Source of the DNA: Lachnospiraceae bacterium
GTDB lineage: Bacteria; Bacillota; Clostridia; Lachnospirales; Lachnospiraceae
Direction of reading: 5' to 3'
NCBI GenBank assembly: GCA_015058015.1
Contig: SVDM01000017.1
Coordinates: 1 to 51,747 of the forward strand
Length of the DNA stretch: 51,747 nt
Both the position numbers and the translations under genes were made by a program. A model generated the notes under the pieces. It ran no database searches, was not told the origin of the DNA, and was given only the letters and a program-made list of their open reading frames with translations. This document shows positions 8,619 through 17,819 of the stretch, in pieces. How positions within the stretch are numbered: the stretch's first letter is position 1; each line of letters starts with the position of its first letter.

Positions 8619-9986
8619 ATGGATTTATTAACAATCATGGGCTTTGTGACAATCATTGTCATCGTAGTCTTACTTCTTTCAGGTAAGGTTTCAATGCCCG
8701 TAATCTTCACCTTTGTTCCTATCATTGCCGCTCTTATCTGCGGATTTGCCGGAGTTCTTACTTCTACGGCCAAAGATGGAACAGTCACCACAATTCACGG
8801 AATAGTACCAATTTTGACAGCTATCAACGGTTACATAACCACAGGTTTGAACAGTGTTCTTTCAACTGTTGCCCTGTTTACATTCGCGGTTATCTATTTC
8901 CAGATTCTTAACGATGTTGGAATGTTTGATGTTATCGTAAGTAAGGTTATGAAGTTCCTTGGTAACAAGGTTGAAATCGTACTTCTTATGGCTGCATTTG
9001 TAGCAACTATTTCACACCTTGACGGTTCAGGAGCAACAACAGTTCTTGTTACTGTTCCCATGATGCTTCCCATCTTCAAGAAGATGAAGATGAGCCCCTT
9101 ATCCCTTTGCTTAATGGTTGGTCTGGCATCCGGTGCCATGAACATGACACCCTGGTGTTCATCAGTTATGCGTATTACATCAGCAACAGGACAGGATGCT
9201 TACACATTATGGACAACAGTACTTCCGTTACAGATTCTTTGCCTTGTTCTTTGCTATCTGTCAGTTATCCCCATCGGAAAACTGGAGAGAAAGCGCGGAG
9301 CCGGTATGACAGACGAAGAATTTGCTGCTATGAAGCTTGAGCTGCAGAAACCTGTTGAGACAAAGGTTCCCAAAAGCATCATCTATGTTGATATCGCTGT
9401 AACAGTTGTTATTCTTGTTGTTCTTCTTCTCGGATGGGTTAAGGCTAACATGGGATTCATGATTGCTCTTGCAATCGCACTCATTGTTAACTACAAGACT
9501 CCCAAGGAGCAGGCGGCTAAGATTAAAGAGTTTGGTGGAACAGCACTTTACATGTGTATGATTATCTTCTGCATCGGTATCCTTGTTGGTGTACTTAAAG
9601 ATTCCGGAATGATGACAGCTATGGTTAAAGCTATTCTTGCTATTATGCCTGAATCAATCGGAAAGCACCTTACATGGATCCTTGGTGTACTTTCAGTACC
9701 CCTTTCAATGTTCCTCGGATCAGATTCACTTTACATGACCATCGCACCGATTCTCGGACCGGTTGTTACAACCTTTGGTTCATCAGCATTATTACTTGAT
9801 GCTGCATTCCTTATCGGTGGATGTTTATCAGCATCACTTTGCCTCGTAGGACCTTCACCGTATCTGATGCTTGGTCTTGCAGGAGCTGAGATGAAAGATA
9901 ACTTAAAATACTGCTTCCCGTGGGTATTCGGTATAAACTTAATTGCCATGATTGTGGCCGGTGTTGCGGGAATCATACCGTTCTAA
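8619..9986 (+). CDS. CitMHS family organic-acid:cation symporter
   Basis: A 455-residue membrane protein with about twelve hydrophobic segments. The stretch ISHLDGSGATTVLVTVPMML and the following GAMNMTPWCSSVMRI match conserved blocks of the CitMHS family, whose characterised members import citrate complexed with divalent metal. The start follows TAGGAGGAG. It heads the set transporter, dehydratase subunits and CoA-transferase, so it is the likely importer of that pathway's acid. Actual substrate could be citrate, another tri- or dicarboxylate, or a hydroxy acid; sequence alone cannot decide. Confidence 0.88.
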   Translation: MDLLTIMGFVTIIVIVVLLLSGKVSMPVIFTFVPIIAALICGFAGVLTSTAKDGTVTTIHGIVPILTAINGYITTGLNSVLSTVALFTFAVIYFQILNDVGMFDVIVSKVMKFLGNKVEIVLLMAAFVATISHLDGSGATTVLVTVPMMLPIFKKMKMSPLSLCLMVGLASGAMNMTPWCSSVMRITSATGQDAYTLWTTVLPLQILCLVLCYLSVIPIGKLERKRGAGMTDEEFAAMKLELQKPVETKVPKSIIYVDIAVTVVILVVLLLGWVKANMGFMIALAIALIVNYKTPKEQAAKIKEFGGTALYMCMIIFCIGILVGVLKDSGMMTAMVKAILAIMPESIGKHLTWILGVLSVPLSMFLGSDSLYMTIAPILGPVVTTFGSSALLLDAAFLIGGCLSASLCLVGPSPYLMLGLAGAEMKDNLKYCFPWVFGINLIAMIVAGVAGIIPF

Positions 9987-10050
9987 TAGAAATAGGAAGG
10001 GTACTTACGTTAACTCGCATAGATGATTCTATAAGAGTATCTAAATATAT

Positions 10051-10073
10051 GCCCCCGGCCGGGTGTCGGGGGC
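10051..10073 (+). other. GC-rich hairpin between transporter and dehydratase genes
   Basis: GCCCCCG pairs with CGGGGGC around GCCGGGTGT. It is followed by AAAATTA rather than T residues, so it is not a classical terminator. It may protect or process the upstream message and so set a ratio between carrier and enzymes. Confidence 0.5.
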
Positions 10074-10108
10074 AAAATTAGAACAGTATATGAAAAAGGA
10101 GAAATAAA

Positions 10109-11275
10109 ATGAGCATTCGTGATTGTGCACTTAAAAGTGCGGCTTTCTCCAAATTAAAAGAGTTTTATGACCATCGAGAGGATGGTATTAAGGCTGCAAG
10201 AAAAAAAGGAACTAAAGTTATTGCCGAGTTGGGTTGTGATGTACCTGACGAACTTCTTCTTGCAGGTGGATTGATGCCTGTTCGAATCTATGCCGATCCG
10301 GACAGAGAATTGGTTCAGACTAACAAATATTTGGAGTTTTCATTTGACCCCATAGTCAGGGCTCAATTTGAAAAGATTATTGACGGAACCTACGGGGATC
10401 TGGTGGATGCCATGGTTGTCTCCAACAGTACGGATGTAATAATTAGAATATATTTGTACCTTCGTGAGATGCATAGGGTAGAACCGGAGAAGAATATTCC
10501 CGAGGTAGAATTTATTGACTGGTTATTTACCAGAAACCTTTTGTACCAACAGAGAAATGAATTCTTACTGGGACTGTTCCAGGAGACAGTAGAACGCTGG
10601 GCAGGCCGTAAGATTAGCGATGAAGAGATAATAGAAGCTGCCAAGGTATGCAATGCTGATAAGGCGGCCCTTAGAAAAATCGGAGAACTGCGCCACGGCA
10701 AAGAGGTTCGTATTAACGGATCCGAAGCCCTTGTAATTATAGGAAGCGCATTCTTCATGGACAGAAAAGAACATACTAAACTGGTTGAGGAAGTTGCGAA
10801 AGAGGCGGCATCCTGGCCGGTAATTGATGCACCGAGAGTATTCTTTACAGGTAGTAATCAGGAATCAACAGATCTTTATGATAAGATTGAGGCATCAGGT
10901 GTGGTAATCGTAGGAGAAGACCATGATTGGGGAGACAGATTCTACGATAGAGACTTTAACCTTGACTATACGGTAAGACGTGCCCTTGTTGATTGCTATA
11001 TGCTTAGAGAATTCTCCAGCAAGAAAGCATTTACATCCCAAAGAGTCGCGGCTCTTAACCGTGAAGTAGAAAAAACTGCCGCTGATGGCGTTATATTCTA
11101 TATGAACGAATACGAAGAAGCTGCCAGCTGGGATTATCCACCGCAGAAGAAAAGCTTAGAAGCTGCAGGCAAGAAGACTTTGTACTTTGCCAAGATGAAA
11201 TGGCCTTTTAAAGACAGTGAGGATATCTCTGCTAAGCTGGATGCATTTGCAAATGATTTGAAAGGAGGACGTTAA
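10109..11275 (+). CDS. 2-hydroxyacyl-CoA dehydratase-family subunit lacking Fe-S cysteines
   Basis: A 388-residue member of the 2-hydroxyacyl-CoA dehydratase/benzoyl-CoA reductase family (HgdB/FldC-like). Recognisable blocks are VPDELLLAGGLMPVRIYAD near 45-63 and the C-terminal DGVIFYMNEYEEAASWDYP. The three places where family members carry cluster-binding cysteines are changed: SFDPIVRAQ (77-85) instead of a Cys-containing motif, SNSTD (105-109) instead of a TCD-like motif, and EYEEAASWDYP (334-344) instead of a FCD-like motif. It probably cannot hold the usual [4Fe-4S] cluster. The next gene starts 1 base after its stop, so the two are surely made together. It may be a structural or substrate-binding partner. 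Confidence 0.88.
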   Translation: MSIRDCALKSAAFSKLKEFYDHREDGIKAARKKGTKVIAELGCDVPDELLLAGGLMPVRIYADPDRELVQTNKYLEFSFDPIVRAQFEKIIDGTYGDLVDAMVVSNSTDVIIRIYLYLREMHRVEPEKNIPEVEFIDWLFTRNLLYQQRNEFLLGLFQETVERWAGRKISDEEIIEAAKVCNADKAALRKIGELRHGKEVRINGSEALVIIGSAFFMDRKEHTKLVEEVAKEAASWPVIDAPRVFFTGSNQESTDLYDKIEASGVVIVGEDHDWGDRFYDRDFNLDYTVRRALVDCYMLREFSSKKAFTSQRVAALNREVEKTAADGVIFYMNEYEEAASWDYPPQKKSLEAAGKKTLYFAKMKWPFKDSEDISAKLDAFANDLKGGR

Positions 11276-11276
11276 A

Positions 11277-12626
11277 GTGGCTGAAGAGACCAAGAAACCG
11301 GAAGGTTCAAGATCCGGTGCAGTAAAAAGACTTAATGCTACGGCTACAGCCTCCGCATATCAGAAAGAATGGTTTGCAGGACTTAAAAAACGTGTGGAAG
11401 CAGGAGAGCCCTTCGGATATCTTAATGCGGATGTTCCCATGGAAGTATTACGTGCAATGGATATTCCTTTTGTAGTAAATCAGTGGTGGGCGGCTATCTG
11501 CGGAGCCAAGAGAATGACCAAGAAGTATTTCGGACTTCTTCGTGATGCGGGATACAGAGATGACCTTTGTTCATATTGCGCAACGGCATTTGCGGAAAGT
11601 CTCGATCCTGACGATAAGAACTTCGATGAGGAAGGAAAACCCATGGGACCATGGGGCGGATTGCCCGATCCCACAGTGGCTATTACAAGACTTACATGTG
11701 ATTGCCAGGGCAAGATATTTGAGCAGTTCTCGGCTAACCACGGAGCAAGCTTTTATGCAATGGAGAATACGGTGGCCCGAAAGGTGCCCCTTACATGGAA
11801 GGACAAGATTGAATATGATTGGGAAGACTTCTACGATACAGACAGAATAGATGAGGCGGTTGGTGAGCTTCGCCAGATGATTCGTTTCCTTGAGCAGGAG
11901 ACGGGCAAGATGTTCGACATGAATAAGTTAGAGCATGTTATGAACCTGATTAACGAGCAGGAAAGCTACTACAAGAAGACCAGAGATTTGATTGCCTACT
12001 GTCATCCCGTTCCCGTTACGGTTGTTGATACCATCAATGCTGTAATGCAGGCCCAGTGGCAAAGAGGAACAGAGTGGGGAAGAGACCATGCAAAGAGCCT
12101 TTATGAAGAGGTTAAGGCATTGGCAGACAAGGGAGTTGCTGCTGTTCCCAATGAGAAGTACAGATTAATGTGGCTTGGAAGAGGAATATGGCATGACTTC
12201 TCCTTCTATCAGAGCTTTGAAGAAAAATATGGTGCTGTATTTATGTGGTCTATGTATCTGGCCATGGGTGCTGATGCATATATCCGTTATCATGTGGAAG
12301 AAGATCCTTTAAGAGCTCTTGCCGCAAGATACATCGGAATGGAAGATTTCCTTCATATGCCACCATGGAACAGTCAGTGGTATCTTGATCAGATTGAGCA
12401 GAATGATATCGATGGAGTCGTATACATGATTCCCGGTAACTGTATGCAGGCTGTAGAAGGAAGCTACTTCATTCAGAAGGCGATTGAGGATGCGGGAGTT
12501 CCGGTTCTTAAATTCGAAGCAGATCCCGTAGACCCGCGTAAATGGAGCGCAGAAAACATGAGGGGCTTTGTAAACGAGTTCATCGAGACAAAGGTTATCC
12601 CCAATAAAGAAAAGAAGAATAAGTAG
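11277..12626 (+). CDS. 2-hydroxyacyl-CoA dehydratase-family subunit with cluster cysteines
   Basis: A 449-residue homologue of the dehydratase/benzoyl-CoA reductase family. Unlike its partner it keeps cysteines at all three expected places: CSYC (98-101), TCDC (140-143) and GNC (C389). The C-terminal EADPVDPRKWS resembles the family's nucleotide- or substrate-side motif. Such enzymes remove water from a 2-hydroxyacyl-CoA by ketyl-radical chemistry after activation by a separate ATPase. No activator gene is in the window. The start is GTG at 11277 behind AAAGGAGG, 1 base after the previous stop. A CoA-transferase follows after 15 bases. Substrate unknown. Confidence 0.9.
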   Translation: MAEETKKPEGSRSGAVKRLNATATASAYQKEWFAGLKKRVEAGEPFGYLNADVPMEVLRAMDIPFVVNQWWAAICGAKRMTKKYFGLLRDAGYRDDLCSYCATAFAESLDPDDKNFDEEGKPMGPWGGLPDPTVAITRLTCDCQGKIFEQFSANHGASFYAMENTVARKVPLTWKDKIEYDWEDFYDTDRIDEAVGELRQMIRFLEQETGKMFDMNKLEHVMNLINEQESYYKKTRDLIAYCHPVPVTVVDTINAVMQAQWQRGTEWGRDHAKSLYEEVKALADKGVAAVPNEKYRLMWLGRGIWHDFSFYQSFEEKYGAVFMWSMYLAMGADAYIRYHVEEDPLRALAARYIGMEDFLHMPPWNSQWYLDQIEQNDIDGVVYMIPGNCMQAVEGSYFIQKAIEDAGVPVLKFEADPVDPRKWSAENMRGFVNEFIETKVIPNKEKKNK

Positions 12627-12641
12627 AAAGAAGGTATTGAA

Positions 12642-13871
12642 ATGGCAACAAAAGGACCATTATCCGGTTATCGTGTACTTGATATGACACAGTTCGAGTC
12701 AGGTACTGTTTGTACAGAAGCTCTCGCATGGCTTGGAGCTGACGTTCTTAAGGTAGAGCGCCCCGGAAAAGGTGAGCTGGGAAGATACTCACAGGCCAAT
12801 CCCGGTGTTGATACATACGGATTCCTTATCATGAATATGAATAAGAAGTCCATTACCATTAATGCCAAGACCCCCGAAGGCCTTGGACTACTAAAAGAAC
12901 TTGTAGGCAAATGCGATGTAATAGTTGAAAACATGGGTCCCGGATCCATGGATAAATTAGGACTTACATATGATGCTTGTAAAGCAATTAATCCCAAGAT
13001 TATCTACGCTTCACTTAAGGGCTTTGACCAGAAAGGACCCTACAAGGATTACCCGGCGTTCGACCCCATAGCAACTCATACAGGTGTTATGGTTTCAGCA
13101 ACAGGTCTTCCCGAACAGCCTATTAAGTGCGGTATATCAGTGGCTGACTCCGGAACAGGAACAATGCTTGCTTTATCAATTATTGCAGCACTCCTGCAGA
13201 GAGAACGTGAAGGTATCGGACAAAGAGTTGATATCGCTATGCAGGATTTCATGATCGGTCTAAGCCGTTCACAGTGGGAGCCCTACTACAACAACGGCAA
13301 AGTTCCCAATCGCCGTGTTGCAAACGGAATGCCCCTTGAGGATGTAGCACCCTCTGATACATATCCTTGTAAACCCTTCGGTCTCAATGACTACGTACAC
13401 ATCTACTGTAGCCGTCACCCGGGTTCAAAACAGTGGGATAATCTCTGTGATGTAATCGGCAGACCGGATCTTAAACAGGATGTTTGCCCGGAGATGTCTA
13501 CTCCGAGAGAGAGATTTAAGAATAAAGAGATGTGCGACAATGCCATCAAAGACTGGTTAAAAGACTACGACAAGTTCACAGCCATGGATATCCTCTGCAA
13601 GGCGGATATTCCGGCAGGTGCTTTGCTTTCCGTTGATGATATCACCAACGACCCGCAGTACTATGCTAAAGGCCGTGACATGATGGTTGAGATCGAGCAT
13701 CCCCAGAGAGGCAAGGTTAAGATTCCGGGATTTGCTCCGAAGCTTTCCGAGAATCATATTGAATACAAGTGCTCACCGGAACTTGGCGGAGCCAACGAAG
13801 AAGTATTCAAAGACCTTCTCGGACATACAGATGAAGAGTTGGCAGCTTTTAAGGGAAAAGGCGCCATCTAG
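12642..13871 (+). CDS. Family III CoA-transferase (CaiB/BaiF/Frc type)
   Basis: Moves CoA between carboxylic acids through an enzyme-bound anhydride. The 409-residue protein has the family length and blocks: LSGYRVLDMTQFESG at the N terminus, GADVLKVERPGKGE, and VADSGTGTMLALSIIAAL. The Asp in the last block is residue 169, the same number and setting as the catalytic Asp of formyl-CoA transferase. Located directly after the dehydratase subunits, it probably makes the CoA ester of the hydroxy acid and recycles CoA from the product, as in (R)-lactate, 2-hydroxyglutarate or phenyllactate pathways. Confidence 0.93.
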   Translation: MATKGPLSGYRVLDMTQFESGTVCTEALAWLGADVLKVERPGKGELGRYSQANPGVDTYGFLIMNMNKKSITINAKTPEGLGLLKELVGKCDVIVENMGPGSMDKLGLTYDACKAINPKIIYASLKGFDQKGPYKDYPAFDPIATHTGVMVSATGLPEQPIKCGISVADSGTGTMLALSIIAALLQREREGIGQRVDIAMQDFMIGLSRSQWEPYYNNGKVPNRRVANGMPLEDVAPSDTYPCKPFGLNDYVHIYCSRHPGSKQWDNLCDVIGRPDLKQDVCPEMSTPRERFKNKEMCDNAIKDWLKDYDKFTAMDILCKADIPAGALLSVDDITNDPQYYAKGRDMMVEIEHPQRGKVKIPGFAPKLSENHIEYKCSPELGGANEEVFKDLLGHTDEELAAFKGKGAI

Positions 13872-13946
13872 GATATAATTGTTCATGATTACATGATGTG
13901 AAGACAGCTTCTTCATATATATACTCCTTACATACTATACGTAAAG

Positions 13947-13980
13947 TACCGCACTACGTTAAACGAAGTGCGGTATTTTT
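13947..13980 (+). terminator. Terminator of the dehydratase operon
   Basis: TACCGCACT pairs with AGTGCGGTA around an 11-base loop and is followed by TTTTT. The remainder of the 13872-14090 gap holds only the upstream region of the LysR-type gene, including a TATAAT near 14031. Confidence 0.85.
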
Positions 13981-14090
13981 ATGCCCAATCTTCCGTCAAA
14001 GTATAGGACGAAATTCAGAAATTTTCCTGATATAATCGAAAATGGAGTAGGTAGAAGATTTTGAGTATTTGGTGAGAAAAGGGGGATATC

Positions 14091-15011
14091 ATGAAATACT
14101 TTGACGTCGGGAACATTAGCGTTGCCCAAATGATTACGTGTATTAAGATTGCGCAATACGGTAGTTTTTCCAAGGCAGCAGATGCGCTGCACACATCCCA
14201 ATCATGCTTAAGTAAACGTGTATCGGATATTGAGATGCAGATGGGAATCATCATTTTTATTCGAGGAAAGAATATTGAAATCCGGCCAACTAAGGCAGGA
14301 GCATTGTTGATTTCCCGATGGAAGCGAATAGTAGATGATCTTCAGAATGCATATATTGATGCCCACGAGTTACAGACCTGTAAGAAAGATAATATTGTTT
14401 TGGGACTAACCCATACCACGGATGAAAGGAAACTGCTGATTCCTCTTATTCACAGGTTTAACGAGTCAAATGCTGACATTGAGGTCAGGATAGAACATAA
14501 TGCCATTGATCACTTACTAGAGAGTTTTGAACGGCACGACATAGACATTTTGTTTCTGCCGAAGTGCTATTATGAGGAGATGTGCAGACCGGAATATGAA
14601 GTAACTCCTTTGGTGGATAATCCATTGGGTATTTGTGTATCACCCTTAAGCGATTTGGCGGGGGTTAAGGAAATAGCCATGAAAGAACTGCAGAGCAAAA
14701 GATTTATTGTACCGAGGGTTTTAGTACCGGCTCTTACTATGATATGTCGGGCAGGAGATTTTACACCTGATATTTCATATTTTACTAATGATAGCTGGGG
14801 GCAAGGGGCTAACCTTATTCACCCGGACGAGGTATTTATCAAAAGTTATTATTACAGGGGAAGTTACACTGATGATTTGCCGAATATCAGAATAAAGGAT
14901 GTTAATTCCACTATATATATAGTAACTCACAAGGGCAATGATAATGAGTTTATTGCAGGATTCAAGAAGTCTTGTATAAAAAACAAAGCAGCTGTATCTC
15001 CGGTGTACTAG
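14091..15011 (+). CDS. LysR-type transcriptional regulator
   Basis: A 306-residue regulator with the LysR winged helix at about residues 10-70 (ITCIKIAQYGSFSKAADALH then SQSCLSKRVSDIEMQMG) and a C-terminal periplasmic-binding-protein-like effector domain. The ATG follows AAAAGGGGG. It lies between the dehydratase operon and the second URO-D gene, in the same direction. A palindrome ATTCC-N5-GGAAT, with T-N11-A spacing, lies at about -63 relative to the predicted promoter of the URO-D gene. That is the classic LysR activator position and suggests control of 15232-17688. Confidence 0.9.
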   Translation: MKYFDVGNISVAQMITCIKIAQYGSFSKAADALHTSQSCLSKRVSDIEMQMGIIIFIRGKNIEIRPTKAGALLISRWKRIVDDLQNAYIDAHELQTCKKDNIVLGLTHTTDERKLLIPLIHRFNESNADIEVRIEHNAIDHLLESFERHDIDILFLPKCYYEEMCRPEYEVTPLVDNPLGICVSPLSDLAGVKEIAMKELQSKRFIVPRVLVPALTMICRAGDFTPDISYFTNDSWGQGANLIHPDEVFIKSYYYRGSYTDDLPNIRIKDVNSTIYIVTHKGNDNEFIAGFKKSCIKNKAAVSPVY

Positions 15012-15035
15012 ATGTACTACATAAAGATAATCAAT

Positions 15036-15070
15036 AAGGGAAGTCGCAAATTGCGACTTCCCTTATTTTT
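15036..15070 (+). terminator. Terminator of the LysR-type gene
   Basis: AAGGGAAGTCGC pairs perfectly with GCGACTTCCCTT around AAATT and is followed by ATTTTTT. Confidence 0.92.
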
Positions 15071-15086
15071 TGGGACTTTAAAGCTC

Positions 15087-15101
15087 ATTCCATTTTGGAA
15101 T
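15087..15101. promoter_or_regulatory. LysR-type operator candidate
   Basis: ATTCC-N5-GGAAT is a perfect palindrome with the T-N11-A form of LysR recognition sites. Its centre is about 63 bases upstream of the predicted transcription start of the URO-D/symporter operon. Confidence 0.55.
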
Positions 15102-15120
15102 AAGAACTGATTTTAATATA

Positions 15121-15150
15121 TTGGACGGAGTGTTTGAATGGTTCTATGAT
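15121..15150 (+). promoter_or_regulatory. Promoter of the second URO-D/symporter operon
   Basis: TTGGAC and TATGAT separated by 18 bases, about 82 bases before the ATG at 15232, just downstream of the LysR-type palindrome. Confidence 0.55.
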
Positions 15151-15231
15151 TAAGGCAAAGATAAGTTGCGCAATTTATCCCGAAAACACATGGCCTTTAC
15201 GGAGAAGATATTTATAGGAGGGATAAAAAAG

Positions 15232-16254
15232 ATGGCTGAATTAAGCTACAAAGAAAACTGTTTGTTGGCTCTTCAACATAAAGAGCCGGAGTATTTGCCC
15301 TTGGGGTCTGATATGGACACATGTGCTCCAAGAGGAATGGACTTTATCAGAGAAACCATTAGTATTAACGGGGTAGCCGATGACTGGTTCGGACAGAGCT
15401 GGACCTTTGAACCCAACATTGGAGGAGCTAATCCCACACCGGGAATGCACCTGGTGGAGGACATCACTACATGGAAGGATGTAATGAAATTCCCGGATCT
15501 TGATAAGCTGGATTGGGAAGGCTATGCAGCAAAAGATACTGCCAAATGGGACAGAGAACACAAGCTTTCCAGAGTAATGGTAGGTTACGGGCTCTGGGAG
15601 AGAATGTTCTGTGTTATGGATTTCCAGAATGCGTTGTGCTCTCTTGTGGAGGAACCGGAAGCTTGCTATGACTTCTTTGGAGCCGTAGCCGATCACAAGA
15701 TCAGATTATATGACAGGCTGATAAAATACTACAAACCTGACATTCTTATTATGCATGATGATTATGGTTCGGGTTCAGGAATGTTTATGGCACCTAATAC
15801 ATGGAGAGAGCTAATTAAGCCCCATCTCCAAAGAGTAATAGATTGCATTACTTCTCAGGGAGTAATCTACGAACATCACTGCTGTGGATACTTCGCGCCT
15901 ATAGTGGGAGAAATAGCTGATATGGGTTGCTCGGCAACCAACACCATGCATATTTCAAATCATCCTGCCGAACTTAAGAAAGAAGTGGGACATAAGATGT
16001 GTTTCATCGGAGGATTCGATACGCAGTTTATGGATAAGGAGAAGACAACGGAACAAGAAATCAGAGCATCAATCAGAAAGACTCTTGATGAGCTGTGCCC
16101 GGGTGGAAGCTTTATTGCAGCGGCCGGCTTAAAGACAAGGGAACGTAACGCAATAGTGGTTGATGAATTGGTTAAATACGGCAATACCAAGTACTCAAGC
16201 CCACGTCCTGAAGGACCGGCGGGAACTATGGAGTTTGCCGGAAGGATTGCATGA
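15232..16254 (+). CDS. URO-D superfamily protein (methyltransferase candidate), second copy
   Basis: A 340-residue URO-D-fold protein, only distantly similar to the one at 5595. Shared features are the IMHDDYGSGSGMFMAP barrel motif and the putative metal site YEHHCCGYFAPIVGEIADMG. A further conserved block is FIGGFDTQF. The start at 15232 follows ATAGGAGGG; the longer open frame from 15166 has no ribosome-binding site. It is followed after 15 bases by a GPH-type symporter, so the pair likely imports and processes one compound. As in the first copy, HemE function is improbable. Possible roles are demethylation of a methoxylated or methylated substrate or cleavage of an ether or carboxylate. 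Confidence 0.85.
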   Translation: MAELSYKENCLLALQHKEPEYLPLGSDMDTCAPRGMDFIRETISINGVADDWFGQSWTFEPNIGGANPTPGMHLVEDITTWKDVMKFPDLDKLDWEGYAAKDTAKWDREHKLSRVMVGYGLWERMFCVMDFQNALCSLVEEPEACYDFFGAVADHKIRLYDRLIKYYKPDILIMHDDYGSGSGMFMAPNTWRELIKPHLQRVIDCITSQGVIYEHHCCGYFAPIVGEIADMGCSATNTMHISNHPAELKKEVGHKMCFIGGFDTQFMDKEKTTEQEIRASIRKTLDELCPGGSFIAAAGLKTRERNAIVVDELVKYGNTKYSSPRPEGPAGTMEFAGRIA

Positions 16255-16269
16255 TAGGGGGTATATATA

Positions 16270-17688
16270 ATGGAGAAAGTTCGTAACGGGTTAACAAATA
16301 CGATTCGATATTTTTATGGTGTTGGCGATATGGCATTTGCCTTGATGACAAGTGTAGGTACATATTATTCAACATATTACTTTACCAATATCGCTAAGCT
16401 TAGTCTTGTAAATGTTGCTTTATTAACGTCAACAGTCGCATTAATCGACGCGTTAACCGCGTGGATATACGGAGCAATTATTAATTCAACCAAGCCTATG
16501 AAGTGGGGACGCTATCGTTCATGGCTGGTGGCATTTACCTGGATTATTCCAATACTGTATTTCTTCCAGTATTTCAAAGTTAGTGAAGCGGAGCCTATTG
16601 CAACGGCATTCTTCTTTGTATTCCATTTGGGAAGCCGTTTTGCTCACAATTTCCCGTATATTGCCAATGCAACAATGATTTCTGTTGCTGCCAAGACACC
16701 GGATGAGCGTGCGACCATGGCATCAAGCCGTGCAACATGGAACAATGCCTCCAAATTTGCGTGGTCATATCTTGGTGTACCCTTCCTTGCAATCCTTATT
16801 GGACTATTCGGAGAAAGACTGGGATATGCTGTATTGTCAGGACTTCTTGCCCTCTTAATGGTAATCACATACTGGATTCATTTTAAAATGTTTGAGGGCT
16901 TCGAGGAATCCTCTGAAGCAGAGAAGACTAACGAGGCTAAAGCAAAGAGAGCAAGAACAGGAGTTAAGGATTTGGTTAAGGCTATTGCACAGAATCCCCC
17001 ACTTCTTGTACTCCTTATAGCAGATTTGGGCAAATGGGTGTTCAATTTTGTTATTGCAGGAACCGTAGTTTACTATTTCAAATACATTGCATTAAATCCG
17101 GGCGCACAGGCATATTATTCATTAATCATAGCCTTCTGTGCCGTAATCGGTTCATTCTTAAGCAGAATAATTGCAAAGAAGATTAGCTCTAAGACAACCA
17201 TGGTAGTATTCTATCTTATTATGGCGGCTTGTCTCTTTGCGGCCAGAATGTGCTTCGAACAAATGTGGCCGGTTATTATTCTTATTTCAGTAGCTCAGCT
17301 TGGATATGGATGCTGTTACTCTTGCTCATCGGCTCTTTACGCAGATACAGTTGTCTACAATGAGTGGAAGACCGGAAAGAACGCATCAGGTTGGATTATG
17401 GGACTGCAGAATATTCCTCTTAAGATAGGCGGAACCTTAAGAAGTGTTATCGTTACAGCCTGTCTTGCAGTAGGAGGTTTCTCGGCAACAATAGACCCCG
17501 CAGCAACAACTATGGAAATGAAGAGCGCAATTTGCTTGGCTCTCATGGTAGTCCCGGGAATCGTTCTTGTGGCATGTGCATTCATAATTCTCTTCGGATT
17601 CAGATTATCCAAAGCAAGAGTGGAAGAAATGCAAAAAGAAATCGATGAGAAGAAGGCAAAAGAAGACAGCCAGGCGGCTGCCGCATAA
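16270..17688 (+). CDS. GPH-type (MFS superfamily) cation symporter
   Basis: A 472-residue membrane protein with about twelve hydrophobic segments and the layout of the glycoside-pentoside-hexuronide:cation symporter family, including an N-terminal YGVGDMAFALMTSVGTYYS segment and a central charged loop near 215-235. The C terminus is Lys/Glu/Ala rich and cytosolic. Family members import sugars, glycosides or uronides with Na+ or H+. Start ATG follows ATAGGGGG. It is in an operon with the preceding URO-D gene, so its substrate is likely that enzyme's substrate, for instance a methylated or glycosylated plant-derived compound. Confidence 0.87.
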   Translation: MEKVRNGLTNTIRYFYGVGDMAFALMTSVGTYYSTYYFTNIAKLSLVNVALLTSTVALIDALTAWIYGAIINSTKPMKWGRYRSWLVAFTWIIPILYFFQYFKVSEAEPIATAFFFVFHLGSRFAHNFPYIANATMISVAAKTPDERATMASSRATWNNASKFAWSYLGVPFLAILIGLFGERLGYAVLSGLLALLMVITYWIHFKMFEGFEESSEAEKTNEAKAKRARTGVKDLVKAIAQNPPLLVLLIADLGKWVFNFVIAGTVVYYFKYIALNPGAQAYYSLIIAFCAVIGSFLSRIIAKKISSKTTMVVFYLIMAACLFAARMCFEQMWPVIILISVAQLGYGCCYSCSSALYADTVVYNEWKTGKNASGWIMGLQNIPLKIGGTLRSVIVTACLAVGGFSATIDPAATTMEMKSAICLALMVVPGIVLVACAFIILFGFRLSKARVEEMQKEIDEKKAKEDSQAAAA

Positions 17689-17722
17689 AGAAATAGAAAT
17701 AATTCTCCTGATTCCAATACGG

Positions 17723-17754
17723 TCCGGGCCCCTAAATATGGGGCCCGGATTTTT
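17723..17754 (+). terminator. Terminator of the URO-D/symporter operon
   Basis: TCCGGGCCCC pairs with GGGGCCCGGA around a short AT loop, followed by TTTTT. Confidence 0.93.
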
Positions 17755-17819
17755 GTACAAATTCAATGACGAAACCTGCATTTAATGGTAATATATCTAT
17801 AGAAAGAAGAGGGTATATT

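Noticed and set aside
10051-10073. Rho-independent terminator after the CitMHS gene
   Set aside because: The GC-rich stem has no T tract on the plus strand and the next gene is close, so full termination is doubtful.
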